A stretch of 64,000 nt of DNA. Origin: Acidobacteriota bacterium (GTDB taxonomy: Bacteria; Acidobacteriota; Blastocatellia; Pyrinomonadales; Pyrinomonadaceae). The DNA lies in assembly GCA_025463135.1 (NCBI GenBank), contig JAOAPY010000034.1, positions 62,001 to 126,000 of the forward strand. The letters are read 5' to 3'. A program made the position numbers and the translations under genes. A model generated the notes under the pieces. It was not told where the DNA came from, did no database searches, and worked only from the letters and a program-made list of their open reading frames with translations. Shown one piece after another: positions 24,143-33,052 of this stretch; the stretch's first letter is position 1; each line of letters starts with the position of its first letter.

Positions 24143-26506
24143 CTAATGGATCAACAGTTCGTCGGCCACGGTTTCAACACCAGTGTGCCGATAGTTTAAT
24201 TCATCACCGTCAACGAAAACCTCAATTAGCGAAGCACCCTCGAGATGTCCCTGGATCAAAGCTTCGGAAAGGGGATCCTCGACGTGCTTTTGCAGGGCGC
24301 GGCGCAGAGGTCGCGCTCCATAGGAACGATCGGCGCAGGTCTTCACCACGATCCAGCGTTTGGCTTCCTCGGACAGCCGCACTTCCAAACCGTGCCGCGC
24401 CATGGTCTTGTTTATTTGATCAATCTGCAGCTGCACGACTTCCAAAAGGTCGTCATCACCCAGCTCATCGAAAATAATAATTTCATCCAGCCGGTTAATG
24501 AACTCCGGATTGAAGGTCTGGCGCACGGCGGACATCACCATCTCTTCCATTTTGGCGCGCGTTACGTCGGTTGATCCCTGGAAACCCATCGTGCCCTTCT
24601 TTTGAATAAAGCGGGCTCCGATGTTTGAGGTCATGGTAATGATGGTGTTCTTGAAATCGATGGTATTGCCCAGCGCATCCGTCAGGATGCCATCTTCGAA
24701 GACCTGCAACAGAATATTGAAAATATCCGGGTGCGCTTTTTCAATCTCGTCGAAAAGCAACACTGAGTAAGGCGCGCGCTTGATGCGCTCGGTCAACTGT
24801 CCGCCTTCTTCGTGTCCCACGTATCCCGGGGGCGAGCCGATGAGTTTGGAAACGGAATGCTTTTCCATGAACTCTGACATATCAAAGCGAATGAGTGACC
24901 TTTCGCTGCCAAACAGAAACTGCGCCAGCGAGCGGGCCACTTCGGTTTTGCCTACACCGGTTGGTCCAAGAAAAAGAAAGGAACCGACCGGTCGCAGCGG
25001 GTTCTTGAGTCCGGCGCGCGAACGGCGGATGGCGCGGGCCAGGGCGGAGATTGCCGGGCGCTGCGATACAACGCGAGTGTGTAGTTCTGCTTCAATTCGT
25101 AAAAGTTTTCGCTGCTCTTCTTCTTTCAGCGAAGTCACCGGAATGCCGGTCCAGCGCGCAATCACTTCTTCCACGTCATCTCTCGTAACCTGAGCGTTTA
25201 CGATGGCGTCGTCAGTATTGCGCAGACCATTTTCGTCATACGACGAACGCGACCAGTCGTTCAACTGCGCATCCCAGTCTTCGATGTTGCCCTGCTCGCG
25301 GCGTACGCGCAGTTTGACTCGCGCCCCGGCTTCGTCAATCACGTCGATGGCTTTGTCGGGGAGAAAACGGTCGGGAATGTAGCGATGCGACTGGTAAACA
25401 GCTGCTTCCAATGCGTCTTCCGTATAACGCACCTGATGAAAACTCTCGTAGCGCTCGCGGACTCCATCGAGAATCTCAACGGCCTCTGCTTCCGAAGGAG
25501 GCGGCACCTTAACCGCTTGAAAGCGGCGCTCCAGCGAGCGGTCTTTCTCTATCGACTTGCGAAATTCGGCCGGCGTTGTGGCGCCGATGCATTGAATCTC
25601 TCCGCGTGACAAGGCAGGTTTCAAAATATTGGCCGCATCCAGCGAACCCTCGGCCGAGCCCGCGCCCACCAGAGTGTGCAGTTCGTCGATAAAAACGATG
25701 TACTGCGGATTCTCGATCAGTTCGCGCATGATCTGCTTGAGCCGTTCTTCAAACTGCCCGCGATACTTTGTTCCGGCCACTATCAAGGAGAGGTCAAGAG
25801 AAAGGATGCGCTTGTGTTCGAGGAACGAGGGAACATCGCCGGACACAATGCGTTGCGCCAGTCCCTCGACGATGGCCGTCTTGCCGACGCCAGGCTCACC
25901 GATAAGTACCGGATTATTCTTGGTGCGGCGACAAAGGATTTGGACCAGCCGCTCGATCTCGGGTTCACGGCCAATCAGCGGATCCAGCTTGTCATTGGCG
26001 GCGTCCTCGGTAAGGTCGCGCGAGAATTCAACCAGGTGCGGCGTGTCTTTCTTTTGCGTGCTGCGGGCTTCATGTCCGGATTGGCGCGCAATCTCGTCGC
26101 GCACGGCGTTCAGGCGCAGTCCTCGCTCGTAAAGGATTTCCGCGGCCATCGAACGCTCTTCACGCAACAGGCCCAACAGCAGATGTTCAGTGCCGATGTG
26201 CCGGTGCTGGAGGCGATCACTCTCTTCATGGGCAAAGGCCAGGACACGTTTAGTCTCGGGCGCCAGCGGCAGTTCAACTGAGGTGGATATCTTTTCTCTG
26301 AGAAGGGTGCGCCCTTCAATTTCTTTGCGAATCGATTCAATCGAGAGTTGCGCGCGTGGAAAAAATCTTCCGGTGAGCGTTTTGTCTTCGCGCATCAAAC
26401 CCAGAAGTAAATGCTCAGGCTCAATCGCGTGCGCGCCGAACTGAGAGGCTTCGTAGCGCGCAAAGAAGATAACTCGGCGCGCCTTTTCAGTATAGCGTTC
26501 GAACAT
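24143..26506 (-). CDS. clpC: Clp protease ATP-binding subunit, ClpC/ClpA type
   Basis: A 787-residue AAA+ unfoldase that feeds substrates to ClpP. The Clp-N domain has two repeats (residues about 1-145: [35 protein letters not shown]). AAA-1 has Walker [10 protein letters not shown] and Walker [13 protein letters not shown]-2 has GPTGVGKTE and [13 protein letters not shown]. The ClpP-docking loop MGFQG follows [15 protein letters not shown]. The middle segment between the AAA domains (about residues 415-460) is much shorter than the M-domain of classical ClpC, so adaptor control may differ. No ctsR, mcsA or mcsB is adjacent. ATG 26506 follows a candidate promoter and hairpin leader. Confidence 0.93.
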   Translation of the reverse strand: MFERYTEKARRVIFFARYEASQFGAHAIEPEHLLLGLMREDKTLTGRFFPRAQLSIESIRKEIEGRTLLREKISTSVELPLAPETKRVLAFAHEESDRLQHRHIGTEHLLLGLLREERSMAAEILYERGLRLNAVRDEIARQSGHEARSTQKKDTPHLVEFSRDLTEDAANDKLDPLIGREPEIERLVQILCRRTKNNPVLIGEPGVGKTAIVEGLAQRIVSGDVPSFLEHKRILSLDLSLIVAGTKYRGQFEERLKQIMRELIENPQYIVFIDELHTLVGAGSAEGSLDAANILKPALSRGEIQCIGATTPAEFRKSIEKDRSLERRFQAVKVPPPSEAEAVEILDGVRERYESFHQVRYTEDALEAAVYQSHRYIPDRFLPDKAIDVIDEAGARVKLRVRREQGNIEDWDAQLNDWSRSSYDENGLRNTDDAIVNAQVTRDDVEEVIARWTGIPVTSLKEEEQRKLLRIEAELHTRVVSQRPAISALARAIRRSRAGLKNPLRPVGSFLFLGPTGVGKTEVARSLAQFLFGSERSLIRFDMSEFMEKHSVSKLIGSPPGYVGHEEGGQLTERIKRAPYSVLLFDEIEKAHPDIFNILLQVFEDGILTDALGNTIDFKNTIITMTSNIGARFIQKKGTMGFQGSTDVTRAKMEEMVMSAVRQTFNPEFINRLDEIIIFDELGDDDLLEVVQLQIDQINKTMARHGLEVRLSEEAKRWIVVKTCADRSYGARPLRRALQKHVEDPLSEALIQGHLEGASLIEVFVDGDELNYRHTGVETVADELLIH

Positions 26507-26543
26507 TGATTATTCCGCTTTTGAAGACTGCCTATGATTACCA

Positions 26544-26572
26544 TGCCGGGCGAAAAAATTCCTCGCCCGGCA
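26544..26572. promoter_or_regulatory. Perfect hairpin in the clpC leader
   Basis: TGCCGGGCG (26544-26552) and CGCCCGGCA (26564-26572) form a 9-bp GC-rich stem with an 11-nt A/T loop, between the candidate promoter and the clpC start, 38 nt before the ATG. It might influence clpC mRNA stability or be a protein-binding site. It does not match the CIRCE or CtsR sequence. Confidence 0.45.
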
Positions 26573-26581
26573 GCCGCCCGC

Positions 26582-26610
26582 ATTATAACCGGTTTAAGCG
26601 AAAGGCAAAA
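26582..26610 (-). promoter_or_regulatory. Candidate sigma70 promoter of clpC
   Basis: On the minus strand a perfect TATAAT (26587-26582) is preceded by TTTTGC at 17 bp or TTGCCT at 15 bp. Transcription would start about 70 nt before the clpC ATG and include the hairpin at 26544-26572. Confidence 0.5.
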
Positions 26611-26677
26611 CGTATTGTTTCCTATGCCTAGTGATAAAACGCTCAACCGAGGTGAAATTTCAGGAGTGGCCTCTTCG

Positions 26678-27403
26678 TCAGGTCGTCTGCTCACGGATCC
26701 GGCCATGTTCCAGAAGCAGGACTCGATCACATATCGAGGCCAGCCGGTCATTATGTGTCGCGACTACGACAAACGCGCGACGGCGGCGAGCGTAGTCCAC
26801 CAACAAAGCGCCGATTTCCTCGGCAATTGACGCATCAAGATTCCCGGTTGGTTCATCGGCCAGAACCAGCTGTGGGTTGGTGAGCAAAGCCCGAGCAACC
26901 GCCACTCTTTGCTGCTCGCCTCCGGAAAGATCGCCGATTTTGTGCGTCAAACGGTCGCCCAGGCCGATAGCTTGCAGCGCGATTACTGCTCTGCGAAGGC
27001 TTTCTTTGCCCGGGACTCTGTCGATCATCAAAGGCAGGGCGACATTCTCAACCGCGGTCAGGTCGGGCAGCAGAAAATGAAACTGAAAGACAAAGCTGGC
27101 TGGTTTGCCGGGCCAGGGACATCGTCCCGCCGTCTCACCCGTCTTGAGTCGGCTGAACTGAATGGTTCCGCCGTCCCCAATCTCCAGGCCGCCAAGCAGA
27201 TTCAACAAAGTTGATTTACCGGCCCCCGAGACTCCCATAATGGCCACCGTCTCACCGGCCGCAACCGAGAAGGACACGTCACTCAGCACTGCAATCGACT
27301 GACCCGCGGGCGATCGAAAAGCCTTGCGCAGATTGGTCACGCGCAAGGCATCGGCTGACGTTGAACCGTCTGGGGCTATTGGGTAATTTTGATCGGCAGA
27401 CAT
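26678..27403 (-). CDS. lolD: ABC transporter ATP-binding protein, LolD-type
   Basis: A 241-residue ABC ATPase. Walker A is GVSGAGKST, the Q-loop lies near FVFQFHFLLPDLTAVENVALP, the signature is LSGGEQQRVAVARAL, Walker B is LVLADEPTGNLD, and the H-loop is ATHND. The FQFHFLLPDLTAVENVA segment and length are typical of LolD/MacB-type ATPases, which power release of lipoproteins from the inner membrane. The permease gene upstream (27664-28908) is its natural partner. The two are separated by 260 bp that contain a family A palindrome. The N-terminal 20 residues are poorly conserved. Confidence 0.85.
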   Translation of the reverse strand: MSADQNYPIAPDGSTSADALRVTNLRKAFRSPAGQSIAVLSDVSFSVAAGETVAIMGVSGAGKSTLLNLLGGLEIGDGGTIQFSRLKTGETAGRCPWPGKPASFVFQFHFLLPDLTAVENVALPLMIDRVPGKESLRRAVIALQAIGLGDRLTHKIGDLSGGEQQRVAVARALLTNPQLVLADEPTGNLDASIAEEIGALLVDYARRRRAFVVVATHNDRLASICDRVLLLEHGRIREQTT

Positions 27404-27663
27404 GAGCGCTTACTTCTGTTATCAGGAAATTTAGTTTGGCCCGGACAGTCGGGAAGGGGACCCTGTCCCCGCCTCGCGTTGCACTACGATCGCGCAATGA
27501 GAATATCAATCCCTTGGCCGAGTTGGGGGTATAACCTCTCTTCTTCAATACCCCCTTGAGCGGGGACAGGGTCCCCTTCCCGACTGTAGCTGACCCACGG
27601 GCTATACACATCGGGAATTGATTTCACAACGCTTCTCTACAATCAGGTGTCGGCAGTCTGTTT
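27404..27663. other. Spacer between the Lol permease and ATPase genes
   Basis: It is occupied mostly by the family A palindrome at 27445-27587. No ORF with coding character is seen. Confidence 0.6.
27445..27587. repeat. Palindromic element, family A copy 2
   Basis: GACAGTCGGGAAGGGGACC then CTGTCCCCGCCTC on the left, and GAGCGGGGACAGGG then TCCCCTTCCCGACTGT on the right, are reverse complements. The ends and core match the copy at 2671-2865; the inner sequence is largely different. It lies between two genes that are normally cotranscribed. Confidence 0.8.
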
Positions 27664-28908
27664 CTAATTCCTTTCCCGCAGCGCTTCAACAGGCCGCACG
27701 CGGGCGGCGGCCTGGGCCGGGTAAATGGTGGCCAACAGGCTGAGAAAAAACGCCACCGCAGCCGCGAGCAAGACGTCGCGCAGTTGCGAGTTGAACGGTA
27801 CAGCGCCGATCGAATAAACGGCGGCGGGAAGTTGGACCAGGTGGTAATGGTTGCCGGCAAAACATGCGGCCTGTCCCAACGCCACTCCCATGACCACGCC
27901 GATGACTCCGATCACAGCTCCTTCGATCATGAAAATGGCCATGATGCTTTTCGTGGTGGCGCTCATCGTTCTGAGAATCGCGATGTCCGATCGCCGCTCG
28001 ACAACGACCAGGATCAGCGATGTCGTTATGTTGAGCGCGGCGATCAGAATGATGAGCGCAATAACAATCATTCCCACGCGTCGTTCCAACGCCAGCGCGG
28101 TGAAGAGCTGAAGATTGGCTTCCTGCCAATCGATGGCCGTGTACCCATTCCCCAGCGCCGCGCGCACATTTGCGGCAACCTGCTTGACCTCGTCGGGATT
28201 CTGTACCTCAATGCTGATCAGTGAGGCCGGCCGGTCAGGTCCCGCGAAGATCGCGGCCCGCTCAAACGAAAGATAAGTCCAGGTGGAATCATACTCAAAT
28301 AAGCCTGAACGGAAGATGCCGGCCACGCGCACGTGTCGATAGATGGGAGCTTTTCTGATCAAGCTGGCGCTGGCCGGAATAATTTCGGCCACATCGTTCA
28401 CCTGCAGGCCCGTTCGTTTTGCCAGTTCCGAACCGAGAATTACATTGGGAAGCCTGGTCTCGTTATTTTCGCTGACAGCCGGTTCAAATAAAGAGTCAAC
28501 CGATCCGGTAACCAGGGTCCGTTCCAGTTCGCGTCGGGCGCTTGTCGAGGCGCCGTCGATGCCACGGAGTACCGCGTAAGCGGATGCGCTTGGCCCACTC
28601 ACAACCGCACCGTCGTAGGTCGTCGGCGACGCCGCGTTGACGTTCGGGACCTGGCGCAGGCGCTCGATGACCTGGCGATAGTCAGCCAGCGGCTGGCCAT
28701 CCGCGCGCATGACAGTGATATGCGCCGTGCCGCGCAGGATCTTGTCGCGCATCTCATCGCGAAAGCCATTAGCCAGCGCCAGCGCCACGATCAGCGAGGC
28801 CACGCCAAACGCGATCCCGACGATTGCCAGAAGCGCGGTGACGCGTGCCATCCGCCGCCGCCGTCGCGAGCGAAAGTAGCGCAGAGCAAGAAAGAGTTCG
28901 TAAGGCAT
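27664..28908 (-). CDS. Lipoprotein-releasing ABC permease, LolC/LolE type
   Basis: A 414-residue permease with the FtsX/MacB plan. TM1 comes after a basic N-terminus (MPYELFLALRYFRSRRRRRM, TALLAIVGIAFGVASLIVAL). A periplasmic domain of about 220 residues follows, then three helices near the C-terminus (VGMIVIALIILIAALNITTS; GAVIGVIGVVMGVALGQAAC; LLAAAVAFFLSLLATIYPAQ), and the tail is ARVRPVEALR. With LolD it would extract lipoproteins from the inner membrane for the LolA/LolB route. Only one permease gene is present, so the complex may be a homodimer as reported for LolF-type systems. This is an inference. Confidence 0.88.
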   Translation of the reverse strand: MPYELFLALRYFRSRRRRRMARVTALLAIVGIAFGVASLIVALALANGFRDEMRDKILRGTAHITVMRADGQPLADYRQVIERLRQVPNVNAASPTTYDGAVVSGPSASAYAVLRGIDGASTSARRELERTLVTGSVDSLFEPAVSENNETRLPNVILGSELAKRTGLQVNDVAEIIPASASLIRKAPIYRHVRVAGIFRSGLFEYDSTWTYLSFERAAIFAGPDRPASLISIEVQNPDEVKQVAANVRAALGNGYTAIDWQEANLQLFTALALERRVGMIVIALIILIAALNITTSLILVVVERRSDIAILRTMSATTKSIMAIFMIEGAVIGVIGVVMGVALGQAACFAGNHYHLVQLPAAVYSIGAVPFNSQLRDVLLAAAVAFFLSLLATIYPAQAAARVRPVEALRERN

Positions 28909-28914
28909 CGGACT

Positions 28915-29040
28915 TATCCGCAGATTTCACAGATTAAAAAGGCAAAGCCTCCGCGTTGATGTTGGGAGCTGGTTAGTCGATCGAATCTGCACTCTGCCTT
29001 TATGTTTTTATAATCGGTGTAATCTGCGCAATCTGCGGAT
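28915..29040. repeat. Inverted-repeat element, family E copy 2
   Basis: ATCCGCAGATTTCACAGATTA on the left and TAATCGGTGTAATCTGCG...GCGGAT on the right are inverted arms of about 30 nt. An inner pair AAAAGGCAAAG / CTGCCTTTATGTTTTT extends the stem. The element fills the gap between the membrane glycosyltransferase-like gene and the Lol permease gene. Confidence 0.75.
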
Positions 29041-29046
29041 GATCGT

Positions 29047-30633
29047 TCATCTGCGGCCCAGCGGGCACTTGGCCAGATCTTCGGGACGATTCTCAGGCAG
29101 CAGGCGCTCCAGGTTCGGAGTGTCGACTGCACTTGCATCCTCTTGCGGTCGCAGTTCGTAGATGTAGTTTGAGACTCGCCGAAAATGAAATTGTGATGCC
29201 AGCTTTACGATCTCGGGAATCTCATCGCGCTGCCACCCACAGACAAACCACCAACGCGAATCACTATCAAGGAACACACGCCGTCCCTGCTTGAGATATT
29301 TTTCGATTAACGGCACGAGTTGCGGGCCCGGCCAGCCGCCACCAGTGCCAATGACTTCCCATTCGCCTGCGCCCACGCCGCGCCAATACGTAACCGCGAC
29401 AGTTTGCTGGCCTGAGATGACTACCGCGTCGCGCGGCAACAGCGCCAGTTGCTTATCATAGTTTTTCGAAAGCGCTCGCCATTCAACAAACTGGCGACTG
29501 ATGGGGCGAATGTACACGCCAAATAAAACCACCAGTAACAAAATTGCGGCGACGCACGCGGCCAGCGCGATGCGCGCACTGTGCAGTCGAGCCGTCAGCG
29601 TTCGGACGAGATAGTCGGCCGTCAACGGCGCAAGTGCCGGCAAAGACGCGAGGGGATAACGCCAAACGATCGCCGTGCTGTAGTTCAGTAATAACAACAG
29701 GTCGGCAAATACACCTATGAGCGCCAGTAACACCAAAGGCGATAAACACCGTGCTCGCCATTGCCTGATAAAAGCAAAAGGTAAAGTGAGCACGACGAGC
29801 GGCGCAGTGACCACCAGATAGAGGAAAAAAGGAAGCAGATTCTGAAGCCGCACCGGATGCAAGGCAGATTCGCCGCGCATCGACTCGCGCCAGCCGAACC
29901 AGGCTCGTTGATATTCAGGGTCGCTAAACCAGTAAGCAAATCCCCCCAACGCAAAGATCAAAAAGATCACACCTGACAGTCCGACATAAGCAAGTTCACG
30001 ACGCCCCGGCCGCCACCCACAAACAAAGGGCGCCAGCACCAACCAGGGACTAAAAAAGGCAATGGTCTCGCGGAGGTTTACTCCTGCACCCAGAAGTCCG
30101 GCGCCGAGGAGCAACAGCCAGATGTTTCGTTTTCTTATGCCCCGCAGGTGGATCACGAGGGCCGTGCAAAGCAGCAGCAGCGCCGGCACATCTGTCATTA
30201 CCTGTCCGGAATAGATAATGAAAACCGGCGACAACGCCAACATTAACGCAGCGACCGTCGCGGCTTGCACGGAACGTGAAAGATCGCGCGTCAAAATCCA
30301 GCAGGCGATAACAGCGGGTGGACCCTGGGCCACCACCGCATACTTAAAAATCAGATATGCGTCGCGCGGCTGAATTTTGAAGATCGCATGGGCCAGCAGG
30401 TACAGAGCGTGATTGTAGAAGGTAAATAATCCTCGACCGAGCGCCATCGACGACGGGGAGCCACGCAAAGAAAGGATGGTGTAGTCCAGCCCGTCCCAGT
30501 CACCGATAAAGGGATCCACAAAACTGAGAATGAGAATTAGAGAGATTACTGCGGGTGGCAACCACCAGCGCCATGAAGCCCAAAAACTTGTGGCACCTCC
30601 TCCACCCCAACCGGGCTGTCCGGTGGGAGACAC
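29047..30633 (-). CDS. Polytopic membrane protein, ArnT/PMT glycosyltransferase-like
   Basis: A 528-residue protein with about 10 or 11 hydrophobic segments. After the first helix comes FIGDWDGLDYTIL, with an acidic pair where GT-C enzymes (ArnT, PMT, GT39/83) keep their catalytic Asp. GVNLRETIAFFSPW and IVWRYPLASLPALAPL also fit this class, and a soluble C-terminal domain of about 130 residues follows. GT-C enzymes move sugars from lipid carriers onto lipids or proteins outside the inner membrane; substrate unknown. The frame is open to a TTG at 30750 with no ribosome site; GTG 30633 has AGGA 7 nt upstream and avoids overlap with the upstream gene, so it was preferred. Confidence 0.7.
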   Translation of the reverse strand: MSPTGQPGWGGGGATSFWASWRWWLPPAVISLILILSFVDPFIGDWDGLDYTILSLRGSPSSMALGRGLFTFYNHALYLLAHAIFKIQPRDAYLIFKYAVVAQGPPAVIACWILTRDLSRSVQAATVAALMLALSPVFIIYSGQVMTDVPALLLLCTALVIHLRGIRKRNIWLLLLGAGLLGAGVNLRETIAFFSPWLVLAPFVCGWRPGRRELAYVGLSGVIFLIFALGGFAYWFSDPEYQRAWFGWRESMRGESALHPVRLQNLLPFFLYLVVTAPLVVLTLPFAFIRQWRARCLSPLVLLALIGVFADLLLLLNYSTAIVWRYPLASLPALAPLTADYLVRTLTARLHSARIALAACVAAILLLVVLFGVYIRPISRQFVEWRALSKNYDKQLALLPRDAVVISGQQTVAVTYWRGVGAGEWEVIGTGGGWPGPQLVPLIEKYLKQGRRVFLDSDSRWWFVCGWQRDEIPEIVKLASQFHFRRVSNYIYELRPQEDASAVDTPNLERLLPENRPEDLAKCPLGRR

Positions 30634-30706
30634 CGGGGCATCCTGCCCGTAGGTGTGTTGCTGCGCGGATTGTGGGCAGGTTGATTCGTCCGTCGCCGCT
30701 GAACTC

Positions 30707-31570
30707 TTATTCGCGCCGGGCTTCCTTATCGTCTGTGGTGGGTGATTCAACTGGTTGTGCTGGGAGCGACTCTTCCGGACGTTTGACCATCTTCACGCGA
30801 TTGCCCTGCGCATTGTACTCAACTTCGTCCATGATGTTGTATATCAACAGCACACCGCGCCCGGAGGTCTTGAAGAGATTGGCCGGATCGCAAGGGTCGG
30901 GAATCTCCTGCACGTTGAATCCCTGGCCTTCGTCTTCTACGGTAAAGCAAGCCTCGCGAGGTGAGAGTTCCGCGGTGACTCGCAGGAGTTTTGTGGGGTC
31001 GTTCTTATTACCGTGCTTAACCGCATTGACGAATGCTTCATCAAGCGCGATGAAAAGATTTGAGCGTTCCGGGGTGACGATGCCAAGTTTCGAAACCCGC
31101 TCGAGGAGGTACTGCAGCACGCCGTTCATCAGGGAAAGATCGCTGGGCAGCTCAAACTCGATCATCTCATGCACTTGCGGCAGCAGGGCAGGATCGTCCA
31201 CGCATTTCAGTTTGTAGGAAAGTGTCTGCTCGATGATCTGGCGCAGTTCTTCATTGTCATAGGCGGCGCCGAAATAATTCGCCGCACCCATCTTGAAGGC
31301 TTTGATGATTTCCGTTGTCTGGCCGCCGTTTTTGGCAGCAATGGGAGTCAGGAGGCGTTTGCGGTGCAACTCGCTGATTGCCGGTGGTGAGCCCGCTTCC
31401 TCAGTCAGGTCGCTGATGATGACGTCGAATTGATCGAGGTCGTCGCGGCCCAGGGCTGCTTCGCGGTCACCGGTAGCCACTACGTCGTGGCCCAAACTAC
31501 CCAGCACCTCTGCGAGCGTGGCCCGCAGCCCATCGTTATTATCGACGACGAGAATCCGGCGTTTATCCAT
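30707..31570 (-). CDS. Receiver-like / serine-kinase-type HATPase fusion protein
   Basis: A 287-residue two-domain signalling protein. Residues 1-120 have the response-regulator fold (RRILVVDNNDGLRATLAEVL, FDVIISDL with the phosphoacceptor-type Asp), but the usual K-loop and T/S positions look degenerate (PIAAKNGGQ). Residues 140-260 match RsbW/SpoIIAB-like anti-sigma kinases: N-box ALDEAFVNAVKHGN, G1 VEDEGQGFN, G2 GRGVLLI. A link between a stress signal and an anti-sigma or phosphatase switch is likely. No sigma factor or antagonist gene lies nearby. The C-terminal 30 residues are disordered and charged. It is divergent from the acyltransferase gene. Confidence 0.82.
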   Translation of the reverse strand: MDKRRILVVDNNDGLRATLAEVLGSLGHDVVATGDREAALGRDDLDQFDVIISDLTEEAGSPPAISELHRKRLLTPIAAKNGGQTTEIIKAFKMGAANYFGAAYDNEELRQIIEQTLSYKLKCVDDPALLPQVHEMIEFELPSDLSLMNGVLQYLLERVSKLGIVTPERSNLFIALDEAFVNAVKHGNKNDPTKLLRVTAELSPREACFTVEDEGQGFNVQEIPDPCDPANLFKTSGRGVLLIYNIMDEVEYNAQGNRVKMVKRPEESLPAQPVESPTTDDKEARRE

Positions 31571-31710
31571 CAGTCTCCGTTCGCTTCAATTTTTGGGGAG
31601 GGAAAGAAAGACGAAACCGCTTTCCAACACCAATGTACGAAAATTCGTTGCGCCGCGTTTCAGATAATAGATAGTCTGCAATCCTGAGTCTAGACCCGGA
31701 CGGCTCTCAC

Positions 31711-31830
31711 CAGATTACACTGATTAGCAAAGTAAGAGTGGGGATTTTTAAAGGCCTTCTAATACTCTTCTCCCTCCCGGCATCGATTTTGTCTTTATTG
31801 AATCCGTGTAGTCTGCGTAATCGGTGGATA
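31711..31830. repeat. Inverted-repeat element, family E copy 3
   Basis: CAGATTACACTGATTA on the left and AATCCGTGTAGTCTGCGTAA on the right are inverted and match the arms of the copies at 6966 and 28915. It fills the divergent spacer (31571-31877) between the receiver/HATPase gene and the acyltransferase gene, so promoters of both must lie around or inside it. Confidence 0.65.
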
Positions 31831-31877
31831 GGTCGCTTGGGTGGCCATGCGCTACACTACGCGCTCTTTACTCGGCC

Positions 31878-32801
31878 ATGGCAAAACGCGGAAAACTGCA
31901 AACCTCGCTTGAATACGCATTGGCGCGTCTGATTCTTGGTGCGCTGGGAGCATTACCGCGCGGTGCGGCAATCGCCCTGGGACGCGGGATGGGGCGCGTT
32001 GCTTACCGGATGCCGGGGAAGCTGCGACGCACGGGTGAAATTAATCTGGGCATCGCTTTTCCGGAAATGAGCGAGCCGGAGCGGCAGCGGTTGTTGCGCG
32101 GTTGCTTTGAAAGTCTGGGCCGGCTGCTGGGAGAGTTCAGCCAGTTCCCTCGCGCCACGCCGGCAAGTTTGCGCAAGCTAATCGAATACGACCAGGTCGG
32201 TCTGGCCCACCTGCGCGCTGCGGAACAGGATCAGCGCGGCGTAATTTTCCTGACGGGCCACCTGGGCGCCTGGGAGTTGCTGAGCTTCGGCTGGTCGGCA
32301 TTGGAATATCCCATCAGCTTTCTCGTGCGACCCATCGACAACCCGCGCATCGAAGAACTGATTGAAAACGTGAGGACCCGTTTCGGCAACCGCGCCATAG
32401 ATAAAAAGAGTGCCGCCCGCGAAGCCATACGAGTCCTGCGCGCCGGAGGCACACTGGGGATACTTTCTGACTTGAACACTCATCCTCATGAAGGAGTTTT
32501 TGTGCCCTTTTTCGGCCGCCTGGCTTGCACGACCGCGGGCATAGCGACGCTGGCCCTAAAGACAGACGCCCTGGTGATTCCCACTGTCGCGGTTTGGAAC
32601 GAGAAAAAGAAGCGGTACTTCTTTCATGGCGATCCGCCCGTGGAGCTGGTGCGCACCGGAGATAAGCACAAGGACCTGGAACTCAATACGGCACGCTTTG
32701 CCGCAGCCATCGAAAGCCTCGTTCGTCGCTATCCCGAACAGTGGTTGTGGATTCACAAACGCTGGAAGACGAGACCGCCGGGAGAGGCGGGGATCTACTA
32801 G
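31878..32801 (+). CDS. LpxL/HtrB-family lysophospholipid acyltransferase
   Basis: A 307-residue inner-membrane-associated enzyme of the lipid A late-acyltransferase family. The HX4E catalytic motif is GHLGAWE (about residue 130); the conserved FLVRPIDNPRIEELIENVR, GILSDLN and FFGRLACTTAGIATLA segments follow the family order. It would add secondary acyl chains to lipid A (or to another lipid). ATG 31878 begins the usual short basic N-terminus; the frame upstream to 31824 is unlike the family. A second acyltransferase gene follows after a 250-bp repeat region, so both may serve the same pathway as lpxA and lpxI elsewhere in the window. Confidence 0.88.
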   Translation: MAKRGKLQTSLEYALARLILGALGALPRGAAIALGRGMGRVAYRMPGKLRRTGEINLGIAFPEMSEPERQRLLRGCFESLGRLLGEFSQFPRATPASLRKLIEYDQVGLAHLRAAEQDQRGVIFLTGHLGAWELLSFGWSALEYPISFLVRPIDNPRIEELIENVRTRFGNRAIDKKSAAREAIRVLRAGGTLGILSDLNTHPHEGVFVPFFGRLACTTAGIATLALKTDALVIPTVAVWNEKKKRYFFHGDPPVELVRTGDKHKDLELNTARFAAAIESLVRRYPEQWLWIHKRWKTRPPGEAGIY

Positions 32802-32821
32802 GGCAGGCGGGAGACGGCGGC

Positions 32822-32875
<54 letters not shown>

Positions 32876-32880
<5 letters not shown>

Positions 32881-33032
32881 GTCAGCACCACCGGCGTTAG
32901 CAGGTGGGTCCGAAGATTTGAGAATTACGAATGTGGATTTGGGATTAGCTCTCTAAGAAAATAAACAATCCGAAATCCGAACTCTCAAATCCGCAATCGA
33001 ACTATCCACCGACTTACGCAGGTGGTACCGAC
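32876..33032. repeat. Inverted-repeat element bounded by family D motifs
   Basis: The left end has GGCAGGTCAGCACCACC then GTTAGCAGGTGGGT (32876-32909); the right end has the reverse complement form, CCACCGACTTACGCAGG then TGGTACCGAC (33006-33032). Inside, GAAGATTTGAGAATT...GGATTTGGGATT faces AATCCGAAATCC...CTCAAATCCG, so the whole piece can fold on itself. It ends 21 bp before the second acyltransferase gene and must overlap its promoter or leader. Another copy of the end motif is at 5306-5340. Confidence 0.72.
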
Positions 33033-33052
33033 AAGTTATACTCAGACCATTC

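Noticed and set aside
26507-26677. Hairpin at 26544 as intrinsic terminator of lolD
   Set aside because: It is 100 bp past lolD and lacks a T-run on that strand, and it lies between a good TATAAT and the clpC start, so it belongs to the clpC leader.
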